From: Treponema sp.
GTDB taxonomy: Bacteria > Spirochaetota > Spirochaetia > Treponematales > Breznakiellaceae
Assembly (NCBI GenBank): GCA_009786495.1
Contig: WQTB01000084.1
Location: 881-6,058 of the forward strand
Length of the DNA: 5,178 nucleotides
Reading direction: 5' to 3'
A program made the position numbers and the translations under genes. How positions within the stretch are numbered: the stretch's first letter is position 1; every line of letters begins with the position of its first letter. The notes beneath the pieces were generated by a model. That model saw only the letters and a program-made list of their open reading frames with translations, was not told the origin of the DNA and made no database searches. Below are positions 5,033 to 5,178 of the stretch, one piece after another.

Positions 5033-5178
5033 ATGATTAGGAAAATAATTAAAATAGCAGACGAAAAATGCGACGGATGCGGTCTCTGCGCGAAAGCGTG
5101 TCATGAAGGCGCCATCGCGATGATAGACGGGAAGGCCAAATTTGTTCACGATGATTACTGCGACGGGCTCGGGGACTG
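5033..5178 (+). CDS. 4Fe-4S ferredoxin-type protein, N-terminal part (partial)
   Basis: The frame from ATG 5033 runs off the window after 48 codons. It shows KCDGCGLCAKAC at residues 12-23, a C13-x2-C16-x2-C19-x3-C23 motif for one [4Fe-4S] cluster, followed by GAIAMIDGKAKF and then DDYCDGLGD. The last residues match the start of a second cluster region (C43-D-G-L-G-x-C) in a family of dicluster ferredoxin-like proteins of anaerobes, usually beginning KIIKID-x-x-KCxGCGLC. The His after Cys23 stands where Pro is common. The likely role is cytoplasmic electron transfer, but the remainder, which could be longer than a simple ferredoxin, is unseen. No Shine-Dalgarno sequence precedes the ATG. A four-codon frame, ATG 5022 to TGA 5036, overlaps the start after a run of seven Ts. 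Confidence 0.88.
   Translation, partial: MIRKIIKIADEKCDGCGLCAKACHEGAIAMIDGKAKFVHDDYCDGLGD

Overview
The window looks like a chromosomal housekeeping region from an anaerobic, Gram-negative-type bacterium with an estimated GC content in the mid-40s percent. Rubrerythrin and a polyferredoxin-like gene point to an anaerobe. The secreted protein with an Ala-Leu-Tyr-Ala/Gln signal-peptide end and the general sequence flavour suggest a spirochaete related to Treponema. That placement is an impression from reading, not a search result.

Layout. Positions 1-2370 are a tightly packed plus-strand run: the last codons of a thymidylate synthase (thyA), dihydrofolate reductase (folA), a sugar-phosphate-type nucleotidyltransferase broken by two single-base frame changes, and a DUF368/PopT-type polyprenyl-phosphate transporter. 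Neighbouring genes overlap or nearly touch (an ATGA overlap at 539-542 and a start-stop overlap near 1453-1459), so they are probably one operon. A near-consensus promoter at 2373-2401 then starts a second plus-strand unit, rubrerythrin followed after 21 bases by the tRNA 2-thiouridylase mnmA. From 4131 to about 4850 the minus strand carries a small exported protein of unknown function, a tRNA-Leu(UAA) upstream of it, and a good promoter for the tRNA. A plus-oriented hairpin with a T-run lies in the tRNA leader. After an AT-rich spacer, a divergent plus-strand ferredoxin-type gene starts at 5033 and runs off the end.

How the genes fit together. ThyA makes dTMP and releases dihydrofolate, which FolA recycles, so thyA-folA is a classic metabolic pair. 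The nucleotidyltransferase and the DUF368 protein probably both serve the cell envelope (activated sugars and the undecaprenyl-phosphate carrier), though the link is inferred. Rubrerythrin detoxifies peroxide. MnmA thiolates U34 of Lys, Glu and Gln tRNAs.

I found no CRISPR array, mobile element or clearly new multi-gene system. The most interesting points are a dihydrofolate reductase with Asn where the catalytic Asp/Glu should be, and a nucleotidyltransferase whose otherwise well-conserved reading frame is broken twice. Lesser points are a palindrome across the rubrerythrin start site, a CxxC-type MnmA and a possibly leaderless ferredoxin gene.
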